DNA of 56,064 nucleotides, taken from NCBI GenBank assembly GCA_021014945.1, contig MU266518.1:1-56064 (forward strand). The letters run 5' to 3'. Numbering within the stretch: the first letter of the stretch is position 1; each line of letters begins with the position of its first letter. Below are positions 23,685-35,880 of this stretch, in pieces. Origin of the DNA: Leucogyrophana mollusca (taxonomy: Eukaryota > Basidiomycota > Agaricomycetes > Boletales). The notes below the pieces were generated by a model. The model saw only the letters and a list, made by a program, of their open reading frames with translations, searched no databases and was not told where the DNA came from. Position numbers and translations under genes: made by a program.

Positions 23685-26078
23685 CTAGTGCGGCGTAGAT
23701 ATCATTCTCGCCCTTTCTTCCGCGCCGCTCTTCTTTGAAGTGGTTTGAGACGAGGAAGGCAACGTCTGGGAATGCGTGGAACCATTAATACAGAACCAGT
23801 GAAAGACCGGTACGAAAACCGCGGACGTACCTAGCGACTGCTCGAAATTGAGTCTGGGGTCGCAGAAAGACTTGGGAGGATAGATAAGTATGGCTCAAGG
23901 CTACATGTGACTCCTAGATGGTTCCAACAACTCACTTGGTATCTTAGTCCCAGCTGCTCTTCGCTCAGCCCCATGCTGCCACCCAGGCACTCGGTGACGC
24001 TGAATCCCTCGTCGTTGAGTTCACCTGTGAACTCGAGGCTGACGCCGCCTAGGCGGGAGCCGGACTCGGCATGGATTCTGATGCAGGATGTCAGCTCGCT
24101 AATGATGGTGCCAAAATTCCGGGTTTTCAAGCCCGTGCTGGAGGTGAGAGTGCTAAGGCGGGCATCAGTGGGTCTGCGGGAAGTGCATCGCTCCGCGCAC
24201 GTACTTGCCGTGCATGGGATCACACACCCAGATGACTGGGTGACCTGAGCTTCTGACGGCCTGGATGTGTCCCGCAAGGTGATTTTCAATCTGACGGCAG
24301 GCCGATCAGCGTTCGAAGTTCATGAGGGGAAGATATGATTGATTGTCACCTTGCCTGCGCCATACCTCGTGATGAGGGTCACACGCCCGCTCTCCTTATC
24401 AGGGTTTACAGCTGTGGTTGGAGTGGTCGTCAGGCATCAGCATCAGTTATCATCACTGTGGAGAGGCGCACGATTCCGTCGGGTACATACTTTCGAGTAA
24501 TTGAATCAGTTCTTCGTTGTCAAGGGATGGCCCGACTTTGATGCCAATGGGGTTACGAATGCCTCGGAAGTATTCGATGTGTGCTCCGTCCAGTTGACGG
24601 GTGCGGTCACCTACCCACAGGAAATGGGCAGACGTGTTATAGAAAGCCTTTTTTGCGCCCTGCTGCGAACCTAAAGACCCCCCAGCGTCAAATTCGCGCG
24701 TCAGGGCCTGCTCGTAGTCGAGCATTAACCCCTCATGGCTGGGCAGGGTGAAAACGCCGCGTTTGAGTCTACTGGTGGCGGCAGCGACGGCTTAATCTGC
24801 AGATCCCACCCACCTCGTGTAGAAATCGACTTCTCCTAGGACGCCTCGACCACCTCCACGTTCGAAACTTACGCTCTCCCGCCCGGAATCAACGCCTATT
24901 GTGCGACTGAAATCGAGTGCATCAGAAAGGCCTTCCGTTATGTTCTCGAACTCCCTCCTGTTGTTACGAGGGTTTACGAGATGTTGAATACAACGAGTGA
25001 AGCAGAGGTGCGAAAACGCACTAACCGAAGGGCCGGAGACCGAACATGGGAAAGGGACCAGTCCCGCGGATGATGCAATGATGCAAATCCAGATGTCAAT
25101 AAACCACGAACGTAATTGAGAGTGGCAGTCGAATGAAAGTAGGCGCTGAGTTTATAGGATGTGCCTCAAGACAACATCCCAACGTCAGAGCAAAGAATGA
25201 AAGCCAACCTTAAAAGTCTCTCTGGATCTGGAGTTCTGTCATCGGGATCCAACCTGCGACTGACGTTAGTGTTGTGTGTTTCGATACGAGCTACGAGTGA
25301 GCGCACCCGTTGACGTTGTCCCCACTTTGACGACAAAGTGTCAATTATGATACCTCCATTTTCGCAGCGAAGAGCGACAGACCGAAAGCTTGGCACCTCC
25401 CTATCACCAATTTTCTCTGTGCCGCTGCTCCTCGGTTTGGCATATTGGCCCGCGATGCGTCCGATGCGTACCTGATTCACAAGCGTGAGAACTAGCGGGC
25501 TAACGCATGGTGGGATGGAGACCCTGTACGCACGACCGGCAGACGTCCACCCCAAATAAGTATGAGAGAAAACGACAAGATCAGGCCGATTTTCGCAGAG
25601 ATATTTTGCTTTACGACAGAACTTGAAGCTCAAATGCATCAAAAAACATTGGACAGGGAGGGCGCCTACTTGAGTGCAAGCGTCAAAGCTTTCCGCACAG
25701 TCTCCGGCATGAAGGAGAAAAGCCTCGTTGCGTTGAACAGCACCTAATTGGAATCGAAGACGTTCGATCTACGGGACCCTTAGTGCCACTGCTCTCGAGA
25801 GGGAAGGGCGACAATAACAAACTTCCGATGGGGTGACCAGAGGAGGCAAGGTGTGTATTTTCGCCAGCACTCTGCGCAGAAGGCCAGTCAGAATACAAAT
25901 GGAGACCTCGGAGTGCCTTGGGCAAACCTTTCGAGATGTTGCTGGTCAGGGTAATTTACAGCCTAACATGAACCGTTGGTCCAGTGTGAAAGATGCAATG
26001 TTTATATCAGATCTAAATTCCCACCTGAGCAGCTGGTTTCGACTTCCATGAAGATGGGGACCAAGATGATTCTGTCAT
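23685..26078 (-). CDS. Class II DAHP synthase
   Basis: Condenses phosphoenolpyruvate and erythrose 4-phosphate in the first step of the shikimate pathway. Many short exons can be joined from 26078: SSWSPSSWKSKPAAQ, YPDQQHLERVLAKIHTLPPL, FLLHAGDCAESFDACTQ, LILIWGGRLPV, RIGRIAGQYAKPRSSGTE, SFRGDNVNG, DDRTPDPERLLR, NYVRGLLTSGFASLHHPRDW, EVDFYT then HEGLMLDYEQALTR, GDRTRQLDGAHIEYFRGIRN, PIGIKVGPSLDNEEL, VTLITRYGAGKIENHL, HPVIWVCDPMHGK, LEFTGELNDEGFSVTECLGG and CDPRLNFEQSL. All the blocks known to bind metal and PEP in the plant/bacterial-type (class II) enzyme are present in the right order, so the gene appears complete at about 450-470 residues. The first six exons are 26078-26025, 25962-25928, 25871-25823, 25768-25670, 25608-25534 and 25471-25383. 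Fungi more often use class I enzymes (Aro3/Aro4); class II forms occur in some. Confidence 0.9.
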
Positions 26079-26928
26079 TGTAGAATTCAAGAGCTGCGAT
26101 TTTTTTTTGCAGACGACCTAGTACTTATACCAGATCGTGAGTCAGAGATGCCAGCTAGCCTGTTCATTTTACTCACACTCTTTCTTTGGTTCTTGTTGAC
26201 GTTCTTCAAACAGTTACTGTGGGAGCTAGCCAAGAGTCGGCTGGTGCAGTGCTAGCTCTTTGTTCGTTGACACCCAGTAGACCTCTCTGTCAATTGCACT
26301 TTCGAGTCTCAGCGAACTGGTCTCGGAGAAATCTAAGTGATAGCCTTCACGCGTTTACGTTGTGCATCGTCCAACTCTCAAGGAATTGACATCCCAAATC
26401 ATTGGATCTGCCACGGATACGGCTGACAGGTCTTATAAATTGACCACGATCTCTGATCTGGAGCAAAAAGAAGGTTAAGCGGCAGTTCTTTGCCATGTCA
26501 TCGCACACGCCAGCACACTACCGGGGTTTGTGCGTTCTTCAATCCAATAATTCCATCAGGTGGTAGTTCCCCCAACCGTCTCTCCGCGGACAAAACTGCA
26601 CCGCCGGCCCAAAACTTACGCCAACGGCGTCCCTTCAATTCCACTCGTGAGTCTCATTTCATAATCTTGACAGATACCGCGGGATAACGAGGGATATCTC
26701 GCTTCCTTGTGGTCCTTGTAGCCCTTACCCGCCAGGTTCGCGGAGGGTCGGTGACCTAGACATGGCCAGCTCCAGAGAACGTCCAAACTCGTACTATCGG
26801 CTATGAACAGAACACCCCTCTTGCGGTGATGGAACCTGACACACGGCGTTTACTGGTTTCCCATTATAAAAGGTCTCCAAAGTTCGATATGCTGCCCATC
26901 TCACCGCACATATCGCCCCTCTCAAGCC
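26079..26928. promoter_or_regulatory. Divergent intergenic region, 850 bases
   Basis: Lies between the start codons of the DAHP synthase (-) and ICMT-like (+) genes. It is more AT-rich than its surroundings. No TE or conserved frame was seen; two promoters are expected. Confidence 0.4.
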
Positions 26929-27685
26929 ATGGCCCTCATCCTCCGTGCTGCCCTTGTGTCCATGCAAGCAGTCTTCAATCAGGTTGCATGCACACCACCC
27001 AACAAGACACAAGCCAAGGACCGCTATCACACAGCAGAACCATACGTCCTCCAAATGGCGCCATTGGTTTTCCAAGTAAGAATCTTTTTGACTTTAAATT
27101 TTCCAGAACGTTGCTCATCTAAGCTGAATTTTTTCCCAGATTCATACATGTCTCCTTTGGCTGTGCGCTGCTGTCGAAGTCGTCTCAGCGGTCGATCATT
27201 ATTTCCCTTCTTCGCTGTCACCATACGTCCAATCCACGTTTTGCCCAGTGTCGCGGCCTTATGACCACATAACTCCGATATCAGTGATAGGTGTCATACT
27301 GGTCGCAGCTGGAGCGTTCATCCGAGTGCATTGCTTCAAGGAGCTCGGACAGCTGTTCACATTCGACCTCACCATCCAGCCTGAACACAAGCTGGTCACC
27401 TCCGGCTTCTACAAATATGTTCGCCACCCTTCCTATACTGGGTCACTGATGCTCATCGTTGGCATCACATTGACGCACTTTACCTCGGGGGGCTGGGTGA
27501 GGCAATGCGGTATCCTCGGCCCCATGAGCTCGACGCTCCTATCGGCGAGTTGGTGGGCGTGGTCGCTGTCAGTGGGGATCAGCAGGGCGATCGCAGAAGA
27601 TGGCGAGCTGAGGAAGCAATTTGGCCCACAATGGGACGCATATGCTGCCAGCGTATCTTCGTGGTTCGTCCCAGGCGTTCTGTAG
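26929..27685 (+). CDS. Isoprenylcysteine carboxyl methyltransferase-like protein
   Basis: Two exons (26929-27075, 27140-27685) give 230 residues. The family methylates the C-terminal prenylated cysteine of Ras-like GTPases and lipopeptide pheromones at the ER. The C-terminal half carries the family core: FTFDLTIQPEHKLVTSGFY, then KYVRHPSYTGSLMLIVG and a final RAIAEDGELRKQFGPQWDAY, where the Glu and RHP residues bind S-adenosylmethionine in known members. Three or four hydrophobic segments can be seen (about 50-65, 85-105, 140-160, 165-190). It is short for Ste14 and resembles the many extra ICMT-like genes of mushroom fungi, so its substrate is uncertain. Confidence 0.85.
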
Positions 27686-28114
27686 TCTATTCGCGTTCTC
27701 GAAGGTGAGCTGTTCAAGCCTTCCACCCAAGTCTCATGTCTCATCTATACCCACCTACTAGGCCTATGCATCGAATCGAACATTCTCGCCTTGTCGAAAA
27801 GTACCACCTCTCATTATAGACTTTATATCAACGCACCTTGCGCACACCTAACCTTCGATATACATACTTTAGGATTGCGGATAACATCATACAGTTCCTT
27901 GTTTCAACTAACACTGTTGTCGGGTATCATAATGGCGATCATCTGTACTCCTATAGAAGCAAAGAACCATCCACCACATGCACCCTCATTCTGCAGTCTG
28001 CGACCGCGTAAACCTGATAAACCACTCCTTCATGCCCCGGGCGCACTCCTCTCTCGCCCAGCCTATAATAATGACGGGGGAATGTCAGTGCTACTTAGGC
28101 ATCGTGGGCCGCGA
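27686..28114. other. Convergent intergenic region
   Basis: About 430 bases between the 3' ends of the ICMT-like and dienelactone hydrolase genes. No gene or repeat was recognised. Confidence 0.4.
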
Positions 28115-29150
28115 TCAGAACGCACGCTCAGGCTCGATGTTCGGATTGGCACGGACGGAAAAGCCGTGATTCACATGTGAAAAGAGCTGGAAGTGATAAG
28201 TTCCATCGCGTTTAACCATAATATCTTCCGCACGTCGACGCGACTCCACGGGGAAGCAATCGTCGACCTCTACATACATAGAAAGTCAGCCTAGCATGTC
28301 ATATAGCAGGCGACAACACTTTCCTGCGCAACTCAATAGCAATGGCTCTGATGGGAGGTGGATCAGCCCCGAGCATGCGGAAGAATTCGTTCAGCTGCCT
28401 ACTTTTTGCATTTTCAAAGTGGCTCTCCTCGAGGAAAGCAGGATGCGCTATCGCAGCTAAAGCAACATTAGCAGCGGCAAATATGTTTCTACGGAAAACC
28501 TTTACCGGCCGTGATCCAGTCTTCCGCGACGAGATGCATGGCGAATGGACCCCCAAAGCAGTAGCCTGCAACAGACTGAGAATGCATCTATCGCAAGGAT
28601 ATAGTCCCGAACATACCGACAGTGCAATAAGAGGTGTTCTCCGTCCCTATAACACGCAGTAGGTTCTAAAAGGAAGGAAAAATGGACGTCGAACTAGCAT
28701 ACCATATAGCTTCTTTACAGCGTCGATCCACGCAGGGAACGCATCCCAAGCGGGCATTATGGTAGTGTCGATCCAACCATTGGAATCGTAACCCGGAGGG
28801 TGGTTGACAACACCAAATCCAAAGAAATAGTCTGGTCCGAGCACGGTGAATCCTGCATCACAGTGACCGATCTCAGTCCGCCCTATCAAAAGGGCACAAT
28901 GCTTACCATACGAGGCAAAGTAGTCCTGTACCAATTGGTTATTAATCCAAAAGGGGCCAAAGACATCCGCAAAGAAGAGGATGATTTTCTTCTGGGTCCC
29001 TTGATGCTTCGGCTCAGAAACGTAGGTGTCCATTCCCCCGATGTGAACAGAACGCCCAGCCGCCGTGCCAGTATGTTTGACGCCAGTGAGGCAACATGAT
29101 CCTGGAGAGCCCGCGAGGACTGGAGAATTGGTTATCGAGTCGGTGCGCAT
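28115..29150 (-). CDS. Dienelactone hydrolase family protein
   Basis: An alpha/beta hydrolase of the type that opens dienelactones in aromatic degradation; fungal members are broad. Exon 1 (29150-28907) starts MRTDSITN and reads SCCLTGVKHTGTAAG, then KKIILFFADVFGPFWINNQL. Exon 2 (from 28852) reads FTVLGPDYFFG and AWDAFPAWIDAVKKLYG. Later exons give TENTSYCTVGYCFGG (the Cys of GYCFGG is the expected nucleophile), AIAHPAFLEESHFENAK, PLLLSCAG, then VDDCFPVESRRRAEDIM (the catalytic Asp) and FSHVNHGFSVRAN (the catalytic His). The Cys-Asp-His triad is therefore present. The last splice, near 28,255-28,310, could not be placed cleanly in frame, so a small defect there cannot be ruled out. Expected length is about 240-250 residues. 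Confidence 0.82.
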
Positions 29151-30271
29151 CGTTTTGGGGCTGCGAGAAGTGGGTAGAAGAGATAATTTCGATGTCTGTG
29201 TGGACCCTTGTATGATTAGCTGATCGGGCATGTCATTGACACTGCCATGAGGTGGGCAACACATGTACTTACATGGTTCACTGTGAGTCATGCGATCCCA
29301 TGTGATATCTACATGTTCAGGAATGCTGTCTCTATCGGCCCATTCACAGACCTGCAAAGCTGAGGCTTGTAGCGAAGTTGCGCTGTGAGATGACGAGCAC
29401 AGGCTTTAGTCGTAGCTTCACTGACCGCGACAGGTGTTCGGTGCAGGCAGATCAACCCAAACAACCACTTGTTTCAAGACGACAGATCATTGAAGCCGGC
29501 GACCCACCGAAAGTCCGAGAGGGGTTTCCTGTAATCTCACACCTTTTCTATCCTTCGATTCCTTCACTATCCACTGCTCCCTGTAGGGCCACGATAGACT
29601 GTAGCCAATTCAACATGGAAACTGTTGTCTCAACCCACACGGGATCTCGGAGCGACGCAGATTTCCTGGGCGCCAGGAATCGATAAGAACGAGCTGCGCG
29701 TCCTGCAACAAGAAATGTGCTGTTCGTGAAAACATGCATAAGGCAACTATGAGGCATCTAGGATGAAGCTTCGAAGTTCTGACGCCCATGATTCCCACAG
29801 TTACAGGCGCTCACTTCCACTACAAAGGTCCATGCCCCCATTCAGCGGTTGTTTCGTACAGCATCTTGATCATATCGCTACATGCTTGTTCAGCGTGTCA
29901 AAGCCCCGCTGAACTAATTTGTCTCGTAGTGCTCTTTTGTCTTGAACAGTGCAGTAGCAGATACCATGGTCTCTTATAGTTACCAAAGGTAGCAGTCTCT
30001 CGTCGTCTGCGCCGGCGACGTCCTCACGAAGTGCCCAGCCCTCCTCCCTCATATCACGCCCAGGCAGGTCCAATTTATGACAACAATAGTTCCACAGGGC
30101 GAGTATGCCTTGCATCAGAGGTTGTCCGATGATTACTGACTTGTGTGTGTTTTGTTGCAGTGCAAACCACTATGGGTCAATTCCAGCTCGGTGAGTCCCG
30201 TGTTGAGGTCCTGCACATATCATGAATAGCAAGTCTTTTTCCCTGGCAGTGGCGCCGAGCAGGAACCCCTC
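29151..30271. other. Intergenic, about 1.1 kb, no gene recognised
   Basis: Holds the promoters of the hydrolase (-) and of the charged protein gene (+). Short frames occur on both strands but none shows a known motif or splicing pattern. Unmodelled small genes are possible. Confidence 0.35.
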
Positions 30272-30325
30272 ATGTCTTCTTGTCATAAGCAACACAGGGG
30301 GAATAGACCCATCCTTAATTTCGCC

Positions 30326-31329
30326 ATGACCATCTTTTATCTCATGATCGCCTTGGTCACCATAGTACTATCGTTTGAAAGCTCTTATTTACCCGTCACC
30401 CGGTGCAACGATCCCCTCGACCCTGCTGTGCGGGAACGGCAGCGCATAGAGTGGGAGGCCGACCAGCGGCGGCACAATCACGAAGTCGAAAACCGCAGGG
30501 CACTCAACGAGCAGTGGGAGCGTGAAGATTTAGCCCGGGAGCATACCCGCGAACAGTGGCAGCATGAAGTGGCCGAGCACGAGCGCCTCGAGAAGGAGAG
30601 ACGCCAGCGCGAGGTGGAGGAACGCCAACGACTCGGGATGTTTTGGAGCGACCTCCGCGGGTTTCAAGGGTGCAAGTCGTACGCCACCAGAGAGTATACG
30701 GCGCAATTATGGAATGTCCCGAACAACTATCCCCATCGCATCGAAGCATGCATGAACACGCCCATAGTCATCCATGGTGTTACCTATGACAAACCCACCC
30801 GATGCGTTGATAACGTTGGCTCAGGTCTCATCCCTGTGGATTGCATGTCGCTGATCTGTTGCCTAGGGTTCGTACGGATTGGTCGGTTTCTGGGAGGTCA
30901 ATCACAACGAACCAAGTTGCTCTACTTTCTGGGAGTTTTTTAAAGATAAGGTGCGCTACTTTTCAAGTTAGAATTCGTTGGATTTTTAATTGTTGATCAT
31001 AATTACAGGGTTGCGTCGCACAAGGATCTGGGAAAAGGGTTCGTCACAGTATGACACGGGGAAGTCATTGCTGACCCGTCCAATTCTTCGTTCGCACAGC
31101 GTTATGAACAATTCCTCGCAAATATTCCGGAGGGAGGCGATTGGAAGGAGTTCTGTGCTACCACTCCTACAAGTTTCCATGGTTTAGAGTTTGCCTCGCC
31201 GCACCACTGTTTCCAAGGAGTGAGTTTCTGCTCACCTGCAAATTGTATTGGGTGTGTTCTGAATTTGATCCTTGGTGACAGAACCCGGGAGCTTATGGTC
31301 TTTGGGATGTCGACGATTCGACTTGCTGA
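30326..31329 (+). CDS. Charged coiled-coil protein with cysteine-rich tandem domain
   Basis: Five exons (30326-30814, 30867-30950, 31009-31038, 31100-31219, 31282-31329) give 256 residues; an upstream in-frame Met at 30,272 would add 18. A hydrophobic segment (FYLMIALVTIVLSF, residues 3-16) is a signal peptide or signal anchor. Residues about 35-105 are rich in Glu, Arg, Gln and Trp and should form a long helix. Two copies of a cysteine-containing module follow: CKSYATREYTAQLWNVP...EACMNTPIVIHGV and KDKGCVAQGSGKRRYEQFLANIP...FCATTPTSFHGL, closing with GFWEVNHNEPSC and YGLWDVDDSTC. I have seen this layout in uncharacterised agaricomycete proteins; function is unknown. The paired modules and paired closing motifs suggest an internal duplication. 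Confidence 0.75.
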
Positions 31330-31591
31330 GACTGGGGCTTTGGCAGGGGTCATTCAATTCGTATGTTCTGCTTGTTGTTCGCGCACTCTTCTTGGCATCT
31401 GTACAAATATTTTTGAAAAGCTGTATCACTATCAGTCATGTTATGTTTCACCATACTTCTTGCATGTAGCATAACTGCTCGTCCCACTAGCAATAATATG
31501 CTAAGGAGTGGTAAAGTTACAGAATTACCCAACAACAATAACGGATAACATAGTCACCCATACATACAGCCCTCTCCTGGGGAAAGATTCA
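31330..31591. other. Convergent intergenic region
   Basis: About 260 AT-richer bases between the 3' ends of the charged protein gene and PRP6. No gene was seen. Confidence 0.4.
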
Positions 31592-34500
31592 TCATTGCAA
31601 CGCCTGAGCAACGAGTTCCAAGATCTCCTTCGTACTCTTGCCCGTGTTCTTATCGTCCTTCGCAATCGATTGCCACACAGGCGAGTGATGCGGCTCCGCC
31701 GCAACGCACTGCTTGATCACCTCCTCGACATGCTCCTACACCAGGCGTCAGCACCAAACACAAGATCGATTAAACAAAGGCAATATTACCGGCGTCCCAT
31801 GCTGCCTCTCGAACCGCAGCCACCACCCCCAGTTATCCCCAAAGTCTCTATCCTGCTCTGTTGCCACCGATCGCGAAAACCACTGCCTGGCCTTCTCTAT
31901 CTTCCTCTCAGCCCAGAACAGCCGTGCGACCGTGCACGTAATCATCGGGTTATCCTTCGACTTCTTCAGTGCATCGACAGAGCGGGACTTCCTCGTTGGC
32001 CGGGGCTCGGCCCAGATCGACATTGACCACAGGATACCAGAAGACGGGCATTCCTGTAGGCCTCGTGCAAGCATAGCTTTGGCTTGTGCTGCGCCCCCAG
32101 AACGTTCTTCGACACTTACGGCTTCGGCCCAGAGAACTTCGTTGGCTGGGTTTACGAGACGGCCCTTCTCGAGGAGGGCGCGGGCTTTGATGCTCTTTCC
32201 GTCGAGCTCCTCGAGTTTGCTCGCCAGTACCCAGAGTGTCACCTCCTTCGGACATGCCTTGAGGCCCGCTGCGAATGACGCTCGAGCTGCTGGGTAGTTC
32301 TTCTGCTCCTGGTGAATCTGACCTTGGATCATATACAGTTTGGCGAACTTTGGGAACTTGGAGAGGGCGGTAGAGACGGTTTCGAGCGCCACGGTGTGTT
32401 GGCCCTGTTGTCGCTCGAATACGGCGGATTTCATCCAGATCTAGTGGTTGACACATGAATATATGTAGGCGAGCGAATAGTGTGAAAAGCATACCCTTTC
32501 GGTGTCTGCTACCGTACGCGCACGAACGAGCAATTCTCGTGCAACTCCCAGTTCTCCATTCTCGGCCTCAAGTTTGACAGCGGCGAGCCAAATTTGCTCA
32601 CTCTCGGGATTAGCAACGAAAGCACGCTCAAGAACCTCGCGAGCAGCGGGGACGTCACCGGCCATCCACTTCTCTTTGGCGGCCATAAGCCAGAGGACCT
32701 CGGCCTGCGGGCAATGGTGGACGGCCCTCGTGAGGATTTTATCCAGGGACTCTCTGAACAATATGATCAGAACAAGCGTTTGTGATAATATATAGTACTA
32801 TGCTGACCTTGTTCCATGTGCCTTCTCGAGGTCCGCCGCCTTTCGCCAGAGGTGCCGTTTATCGGGGAATACCTTGAGGGCATACGCTAATATCGCTCGG
32901 GCAGTCCCAACCACTCCTCTCGACTCCGCGCTCTCCGCGTCGCTGACCCACGTATCCAGCCTGTCTTCCTCCTCAATCTCCATTCCAACTGTCGCCTTCA
33001 CAATCGCCTCGCACGTTCTCGGCGACCCATCACTCTCGCATTTCTCCGCCTCCTTCAGCCACTGATCACGCGTGAGGAGGACCTGATGGCGTCTAAGCTC
33101 TCGCACGGCGGCCTCGATCGTTTTGTCCACGACATCGAGCTCCTTGTTGCGTGCTTCGACAGGCTTATCGGGGTCTGACGTCGCTTCCTGCTCGAGAAGT
33201 CGACCGGCGGCTATCCAGATTTCATGAGACGTCGGGACGGACTTGCGTGCTTTGTTGAGAACGGCTTTGGCGCGGTCGGGGGTCTCGAGTCTGGCGAGCG
33301 CGAGCCATAGTTCGACAGATAAAGGTATAACCTCAACGGCTCGAGAAAGGAGGATACGGGCATCTGCTGCTGAGGTCTCGAGATTGACTGTCTCTTTCCA
33401 TAAGCGAACCGAGTTCGGGATGCTTTCAAGAGCTAGAGAATAGTGGGTTAGACAAATGATGGCCAACTGGCAGCGGGGGAAGGAATCCGGACCTTTCCGA
33501 AGCACGCGCTTTTTGGCCTTGACGTCTTGCTCTAAATCGGCGGCAGCCAGCCATATCTTTACGCTCTGCCCGACATGTTGCACAGCGTTGGCGAGTATTA
33601 CCTTGGCATCTTCGTTGTTCTGATGGAGGTACCTCTATCAGCTTCTTTCCACCGAGTCAGCGGGAGAGGCGTACGTGTAATCGTGCAGCTTCTAACCAGA
33701 CGTCTTCGCTCTTGGGGCACTGTTCGCAACCTGCTTTAATGAGCTTGCGCGCAGCTACCATGCGCCCCGCGTGTTCCTCCAGACAAGCGGCTGCAATCCA
33801 TCCCGGAGAGTGTTTGGGATTCGATTTGACGAGAGAGTCGAACAGCATGCGAGCACGCTTGATGTCGCCAATTTCCGCTTCGCTCTTGAGGACGACGCTA
33901 TTCAGCGACGTAAGGTATCCCTTTGGATCAACCGAAGAAGCTGAGCCTGATGTAGTAGATGTACCTGATATCTGAGAGGAGATGTAAGTAGAAGGTAGGA
34001 GTAGTAACAACTTAAAGCGTACTTGATCCAGTTTGAGCGAGAGGATCTTGTCACGAGCTTGTCCGATTTCAACGAAGTTCGTGAGGGCGCCCGAGTCAGC
34101 GGGTGTCTCAAAACCTCCGGCCTACACTATAATGAGGAGTGCAAAGGTGCGGCAAATGCGAAACTGACCTGCTGCTGTCGGGTATCCAAGGAGTTCTCGT
34201 ATTCGGTCTTTGCGCGATCACCGACAATGACACTGTCCGGAACAGCGAAAGTCCTTTCGTCTCGTCTCCGTTTTTTGCGAGTAAGATTACCTACTTCCGG
34301 TATACTCTCCCACTCCGAGTCGGTAACGACGGACAACCCGCGCTTCAGGTCAGCGAACTGCTGCTGAATCTTTGGGCGCTCGGCTCGGTGCTTTGCTAAT
34401 TCGGCATTCTCACGTGCCTCTCTGCAGAGAATGAAAGCAAAGTGAAGCGGGTGAATGGGGAAAAACGACGGAACTAACCAGGAAGCACACACCTGCGTGC

Positions 34501-34918
34501 CCGACGTCGTGCGTCCATGTTCTGGTCGACCGAATCATAAATTTTGTCTGCTTCTTCATCGTCCTGTTCATAAGTCGTTCCAGCAAATAGACCATATTCG
34601 TTGTCCGGATCCTGAAATTGTTCGGGGTCGATATCGGGCTCTTCACCTCGCTTGGCTTGAGCATCACTACGGGAAGCATGTGAGCAGAAATGGGAGCGAT
34701 AGGAAGACAGACACATACGCAACGACTTCTGCTGAAGGACCTTCTCGTGCAGGACCAATATCAGAGCGCGTGGTGAATCCAGAGGCACTGAAAGACAGTG
34801 ATTAGTGAAAGACAAAGGCGCATCCCAGGAGTACGCACCCTCGACCTAAACCAGCTACGTATGACGCAGGCGCTGGCATGGACAGAAATGCCAGCTTGTT
34901 GGGTTTGTTGGCGGCCAT
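31592..34918 (-). CDS. PRP6: Pre-mRNA splicing factor Prp6
   Basis: Prp6 is the HAT/TPR-repeat scaffold that bridges U5 and U4/U6 in the tri-snRNP. The gene starts at 34,918 ([17 protein letters not shown]). The PRP1 N-terminal domain follows over several exons: [60 protein letters not shown] and [20 protein letters not shown]. The rest is a series of HAT repeats, for example [68 protein letters not shown] and [10 protein letters not shown]. The last exon ends [15 protein letters not shown] and AQALQ just before the stop at 31,592-31,594. About ten exons can be seen and the length is about 900 residues, as in other fungi. No defect was noticed. Confidence 0.92.
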
Positions 34919-35224
34919 GGCGAGAAAACGGTGACCAAAGACGAATACTGAAAGACTTCAGCACTACCCTGTGGAAGATCTGAGTGACCGGCGCTTGGGT
35001 GAATAGTTTGCTCATGTTTGTCTAAAGCTCTTGAATTCAACAGCGACAAATAACGATTTTGTGGAGTCGTGCCACATCGAGATCAACGAGCCCGGATGTC
35101 TAGTCTGTGAAGATCGGCGGGTCATTAGTTTGGATTCTGGCATAGATTGGTCTTCGGACGAAACTGTGACGATCACACCTATAGACACGAACCCCTGTTC
35201 TTGGACTGTTAGGCGCAGACGCAT
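34919..35224. other. PRP6 upstream region
   Basis: Expected to hold the PRP6 promoter. Short frames without motifs occur. The mosaic of gene fragments begins just to the right. Confidence 0.4.
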
Positions 35225-35400
35225 GTTTGCCATTTATTTCTCGCACCCTTCTCCCTTGCTCTGTTCCTCGCTGGCAATTCTCCCGATCATTCATCCCCAT
35301 CCATCCCCCAGGCTCTTAGTATCCGGCCCATGCACAGTCTTACACACCCTGGCTCCTCGCCTTCCCCGCAAGCAACCCCATTGCGCGTTCGGAGGTGCTG
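35225..35400 (+). pseudogene. Fragment of the Artemis-like nuclease gene
   Basis: Bases around 35,310-35,385 match the start of exon 3 of the nuclease gene at 15,125-15,040 (read on the minus strand there, plus here): a CAGG acceptor, then sequence for a VSGP-VLHT-like motif, and on to the segment that encodes ASLARNP in the parent. The stretch before it resembles the C/T-rich end of the preceding intron. The metal-ligand DLRAE part is lost and the frame is broken. The match was found by eye. Confidence 0.6.
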
Positions 35401-35559
35401 GGGATGTATGGTGGACGTGGTGAGAAGTCTCCTGTGCAGCGAGATGGGCATAGGCATCGAAGAGAGCGATGGGTTATGCAGGGGAGCAATGGGTTAGAAT
35501 AAGGAGGAAAAGAGGGGCGTGTACACCTAGCTTCAGGAGTGCGAGGGAGTCCATATACG

Positions 35560-35880
35560 AGGGGCTCTGCTCATATCTGACTCAGCCTCGCAGCACCCGG
35601 CGTGAACTGATCAGCTAGAGTCTAACAGATATGTAATCAGCGGACTCTTCAAGGGCGGTTGCCGAACGCTCTACTATGATAGAAAAGGTGCGTTCGCAGC
35701 AACAAGAATCCAAGCCCAAACATTCACAGCCATAGTCATCGGGCTGGGATGATATCGACTTGCTCGCGGCCCATAGCATCTCCTTTCATACCACCGACAA
35801 ACACTGTATCATCCTTCGGGAAGAACTTGAATTTTATTTCGTGTTTCATCTGCTGCTGTGTCTAAACCCTTGATTCCAAA
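35560..35880 (+). pseudogene. Fragment of the auxilin-like gene
   Basis: Aligns with about 5,040-5,410 of the auxilin-like gene in the same orientation. Shared pieces include GCCGAACGC, ATAGAAAAG/GTAGAAAAA, GGGATG-TATCGAC and CCACCGACAAAC. The reading frame is broken by stops, indels and many substitutions. It covers only the low-complexity part of exon 1, so it cannot encode the UBA, TPR or J domains. Confidence 0.7.
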
